Below, piece by piece: positions 30,171 through 32,761 of a stretch of 32,761 bases of DNA. Position 1 is the stretch's first letter, and the number at the start of each line of letters is the position of its first letter. The notes under the pieces are model-generated. The model was given only the letters and a program-made list of their open reading frames with translations, had not been told where the DNA came from and searched no databases. Position numbers and translations under genes: made by a program. The DNA lies in NCBI GenBank assembly GCA_049999765.1, contig JBNGIQ010008574.1:1-32761 (forward strand), read 5' to 3'. Source of the stretch: Phaeoceros laevis (lineage: Eukaryota > Anthocerotophyta > Anthocerotopsida > Notothyladales).

Positions 30171-30836
30171 CAGCTGCAGACTTCGTCTTCGCATTGAGGT
30201 TGATGAAGGACCCGCGCCCACCTGCAACTGTGTTGACCATAGGCTCCTTCCGAGAAAACTTTGCATCCCCACTCCTCCAGCCTCCCCTACTTCATGCTCT
30301 TCATCTGGCAGAAACTTTAAAAAGTTCATTCGCAAATCCATGTACTGTGTGCATCTTGGGTCCACCTCAACTGCAATCACATGCCGTGCTAGTGAGGTAG
30401 CTGCAACCATTGTGGATCCCGAGCCTGCACATCCATCTAGGACCCAATCACCATCCTCGCTAAACAGTGATATCAACTTCTTCATCAAGCGCACATGCTC
30501 TTGATACGGTGAAACCACCATGCCGTCCACAGTGTTGTAGCAAAGCTTCATCTCAACAGCTGGTTCCCTAAAAATGTTGGTCACACCCATCCATAACCCA
30601 TCAACACATGTTCCTGCACCAAGGGTTAGAGGCAGTGGCACACAGCCAGGCACTTTAGAGCCACAAGAAATAGTGAAAAAATCTGTTGCATCATACATCT
30701 TGTCCGTGGCGGGGTGCCCAGCAACATTCGTCTTCTGCCACACGCATATTGTGACATCACCTTTGCAAACACACATCAGAACCTCTCTCACATTTGACAT
30801 ATCATCCGAAGAATGAAAAACAACCACCCTGAACAT
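30171..30836 (-). other. Amino-methyltransferase domain region of the broken gene
   Basis: This 222-codon stretch is open. Near its C-terminal half, LFSEDGDWVLDGCAGSGSTM matches the S-adenosylmethionine-binding motif I of beta-class DNA methyltransferases (VLDPFAGSGTT...AA..LGR..IGIE), with DG in place of the usual DP and C for F. AVEVDPRCTQY fits the acidic loop after strand two. TICVWQKTN upstream resembles the W-x-K-x-N strand found between motifs IV and I in this class. N4-cytosine and N6-adenine enzymes cannot be told apart from this part alone. Confidence 0.75.
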
Positions 30837-32463
30837 AGGTGCTGATAGGGATGTCCTGCTCTTTTTCCTCTATAATCAAAGCCTCCCTGGCCTTGGAAAG
30901 CTTTTTGGGCTTTTTCACGACTCTAGCTTTTTAAGCAGCCAACAATTTGGCAGCTACAACCTGTTCAGGCAGCGTCCTCTGCTCAAACTTCTCAAAGATC
31001 TCATCTACATATCTCCACACATCATCTGGCACCTTGGCAACACAGTACTCAAGAGTTATATCGTCCACAAGTTCATGATACTTCACCTTGTCTCCGTGAG
31101 CTTCCTTGTTCCATGTTGCTATCATGCCAAGCCGTTGGTAAACGTCAATTTTCCAGTCCACATCATACTTGAGTTTTTTTTTCTGCCTGATCAGCATCTC
31201 ATCTCTAATATATTGCACCCTATCAATGAAAGTAAAATTCTTGCGTGCATCAGCCATTGTGTTGTGATCAGTGGCAAGGAGACGCATCTCATCTTCTGTG
31301 AGTCATGCAAGCATGTAACATCCATCCACTGGAAGTCTTTCACACTTGGGCATGCCACAGCCAACCGAGACCTTGCTTGGAAGGAGCGGTCCCCCCCCAA
31401 CACATAAACCACGTACTTGCTTGCATCGAATTCTTCCATTTGAAAGCTTTTAACATCAGCACACTGATCTGGATCAACAACAACTATCATGGGCAGGAAG
31501 CCAGCAACCCAAGAACAGTGCTTCATCTTACGCATCAAAGTGTTTACCCATGGCATGTCCAACTTACGAACACTTGCAACTCCACACAGTTCTTCAGGTG
31601 GCCTGCACCACTGAATATTGACCTTCAATGTTGTTTCCCATACTCTCTTGCGTCTGCAGACATTCGCAACACATCTGTATCGGTGTCCTGCTTGCCTGCA
31701 AGTCTGTCATCATCTGTTACCACAGGTGTGTCCTTGGCATTTTGCACAAAGTCCGAGAGAGGGCCATCCTCCATGTCAGTCAGATCCTCTTTCGCACTAC
31801 TTTTCTTCCCTTTGTTTCCACCCTTTGCAACAGGCCATGATTTAGAAGGAGGCACATTCTCCTTGCCTGCTGCAGTGCCTTTCAGCGACAACTGCTGTCT
31901 GTTGCGGGCAGCCCTTGCAGCTGTGATGTCTGCAAGGGCTCGTTGCCGCAATGTTGGTGCGGGAACCGCATTGGATGCATGCACTCGATGACGCCTGCGA
32001 ACCAGATCATGATCATTAGCATGGCTACTGTTTTGCGAGCAAAAAAAACTGTTGGGTCCCTCATCATCAGATGTCGTCGCGCCCTCGCTATCCTCGTCGC
32101 TGTCGAGCTCAATATTTGGAACTTCGTCAAATCCTTGCCCATCGTCGTGGATGTCACTGCCCGCCACCGCATCTTTGCCGCTGCCGCCATTTGATGCATG
32201 TGTGATGATTTGGCCCAATGTGGCCTGCGGTTCAGGAACGGGGCGCCTGACTGCCTCACGTTGGGAGCCCAAATCACCGGACGTCCGGGCTGCTGCCACG
32301 GCCTGCAGTTCAGGCGGATTATCAAACAACTTTTGTCGCGGGCCAGCCCGCTCATCAGGGTTTGACCCATCAGACACACCGTGGCCAGACCCCGTCCTCC
32401 CTCCCAATGTCTTCACAGCTTGGAAGACAGTAACATGCAATTTTCTATGAAAGAGTTTGTGGC

Positions 32464-32580
32464 CTTGAAAAGACAATGCACGCGTTAGTGATTACTTCTC
32501 AAAGCCTAAGGACAAAGAAAACAAAGAAATGACATGATGCTGATGTTCACAATTGAAAAAGGTGTGGAGAGGAGACAAAC
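32464..32580 (-). other. Spliceosomal intron in the ParB-methyltransferase gene
   Basis: GT at 32580 and AG at 32464 bound 117 bp with a T-rich 3' half. Removal joins SKALAN to GHKLFHRKLHVTVFQ in phase 0. The intron shows the gene was a spliced nuclear gene, not a bacterial contaminant or a retrocopy. Confidence 0.75.
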
Positions 32581-32761
32581 ATTAGCCAGTGCCTTGCTCA
32601 AATCCTGTCGCAGTGTGTCCGGTTGACACCTTAGTTCATCGAATGATTTCACATTACAAGTGAAAACTCGCATGTTGTTCGAGCCTCCACTCCAACGTAC
32701 GCTTGGCTTCACATTCACAATGAACACAACAGCCAAGTCCCCACCCATGTCCACGCATTGA

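Larger units (their letters stand above)
29835..32761 (-). pseudogene. ParB-like plus amino-DNA-methyltransferase (N4C/N6A type) gene, broken, 5' end off the window
   Basis: A minus-strand gene whose start lies beyond 32761. The first exon seen (to 32581) encodes MGGDLAVVFIVNVKPSVRWS. A 117-bp phase-0 intron (32580-32464, GTTTGT...TTTCAAG) follows. Next come an acidic, disordered region (LDSDEDSEGATTSDDEG), then RQRALADITAARAARN and GKENVPP. After a frameshift at about 31627 a ParB-like segment reads VAGFLPMIVVVDPDQC and YVVYVLGGDRSFQARSRLA. A second shift (about 31300) leads to MRLLATDHNTMADARKNFTF and a helical linker ending at an in-frame TAA (30931). From 30836 an uninterrupted frame has VFHSSDDMSNVREVL, TICVWQKTN, and the methyltransferase motif WVLDGCAGSGSTMVAATSLA with IAVEVDP after it. 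A nine-residue repeat tail closes the gene. Similar ParB-methylase fusions are known in bacteria and phages. The motif IV tetrapeptide (D/N/S-PP-Y/W) was not found. Confidence 0.75.

Noticed and set aside
29989-30504. 171-codon plus-strand frame overlapping the methyltransferase domain
   Set aside because: It is the shadow of the minus-strand frame, which carries the conserved methyltransferase motif.
31305-31991. 228-codon plus-strand frame
   Set aside because: Antisense to the ParB-like and N-terminal parts of the minus-strand gene; no family resemblance in its own right.
29835-32761. Bacterial contamination as the source of the methyltransferase
   Set aside because: A GT-AG intron in phase, frameshift decay and base composition like the rest of the window point to resident plant DNA.

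Overview
This is nuclear DNA from a land plant. The evidence is GT-AG introns of roughly 70-250 bp, a plant-type EAF1 gene, PLS-type pentatricopeptide repeat (PPR) fragments, a copia primer-binding site matching plant initiator tRNA-Met, and pieces of plant VPS54, subtilase, MAP kinase and heavy-metal ATPase genes. The short introns, many PPR scraps and many old transposons suggest a bryophyte- or lycophyte-grade plant, but I cannot name the species. Two runs of N (100 and 10 bases) show this is a draft scaffold.

Layout. 1-3.9 kb holds broken gene pieces, mostly on the minus strand: a subtilisin-like protease cut off before its catalytic serine, several exons of the GARP-complex subunit VPS54 with an in-frame stop, a LINE reverse-transcriptase tail and two unrecognised ORFs. 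3.9-5.0 kb is AT-rich intergenic DNA with a foldback element. 5.05-14.49 kb is the one clearly intact gene: a 19-exon EAF1-type scaffold protein of the NuA4 histone acetyltransferase complex, for which every exon phase can be followed. 14.5-17.1 kb is largely featureless and contains the assembly gaps.

17.1-28.4 kb is a nest of transposon debris and captured gene fragments: a gag-like pseudogene (minus), a copia-type LTR with primer-binding site and gag remnant (plus), a pair of near-perfect palindromes, PPR scraps in both orientations, a MAP kinase reduced to two exons, an unrecognised broken gene ending in a 24-bp palindromic tandem repeat, three exons of a copper-ATPase, and a LINE (minus) with ORF1 and endonuclease but no reverse transcriptase.

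28.4-32.8 kb carries an unrecognised ORF pair (plus) and, at the right edge, a broken minus-strand gene whose product joins a disordered acidic N-terminus, a ParB-like segment, an amino-type (N4-cytosine/N6-adenine) DNA methyltransferase domain and a nine-residue repeat tail. It has at least one spliceosomal intron and is the most unusual item here. Apart from EAF1 no functional pathway can be read from the window; the genes do not form an operon or cluster.
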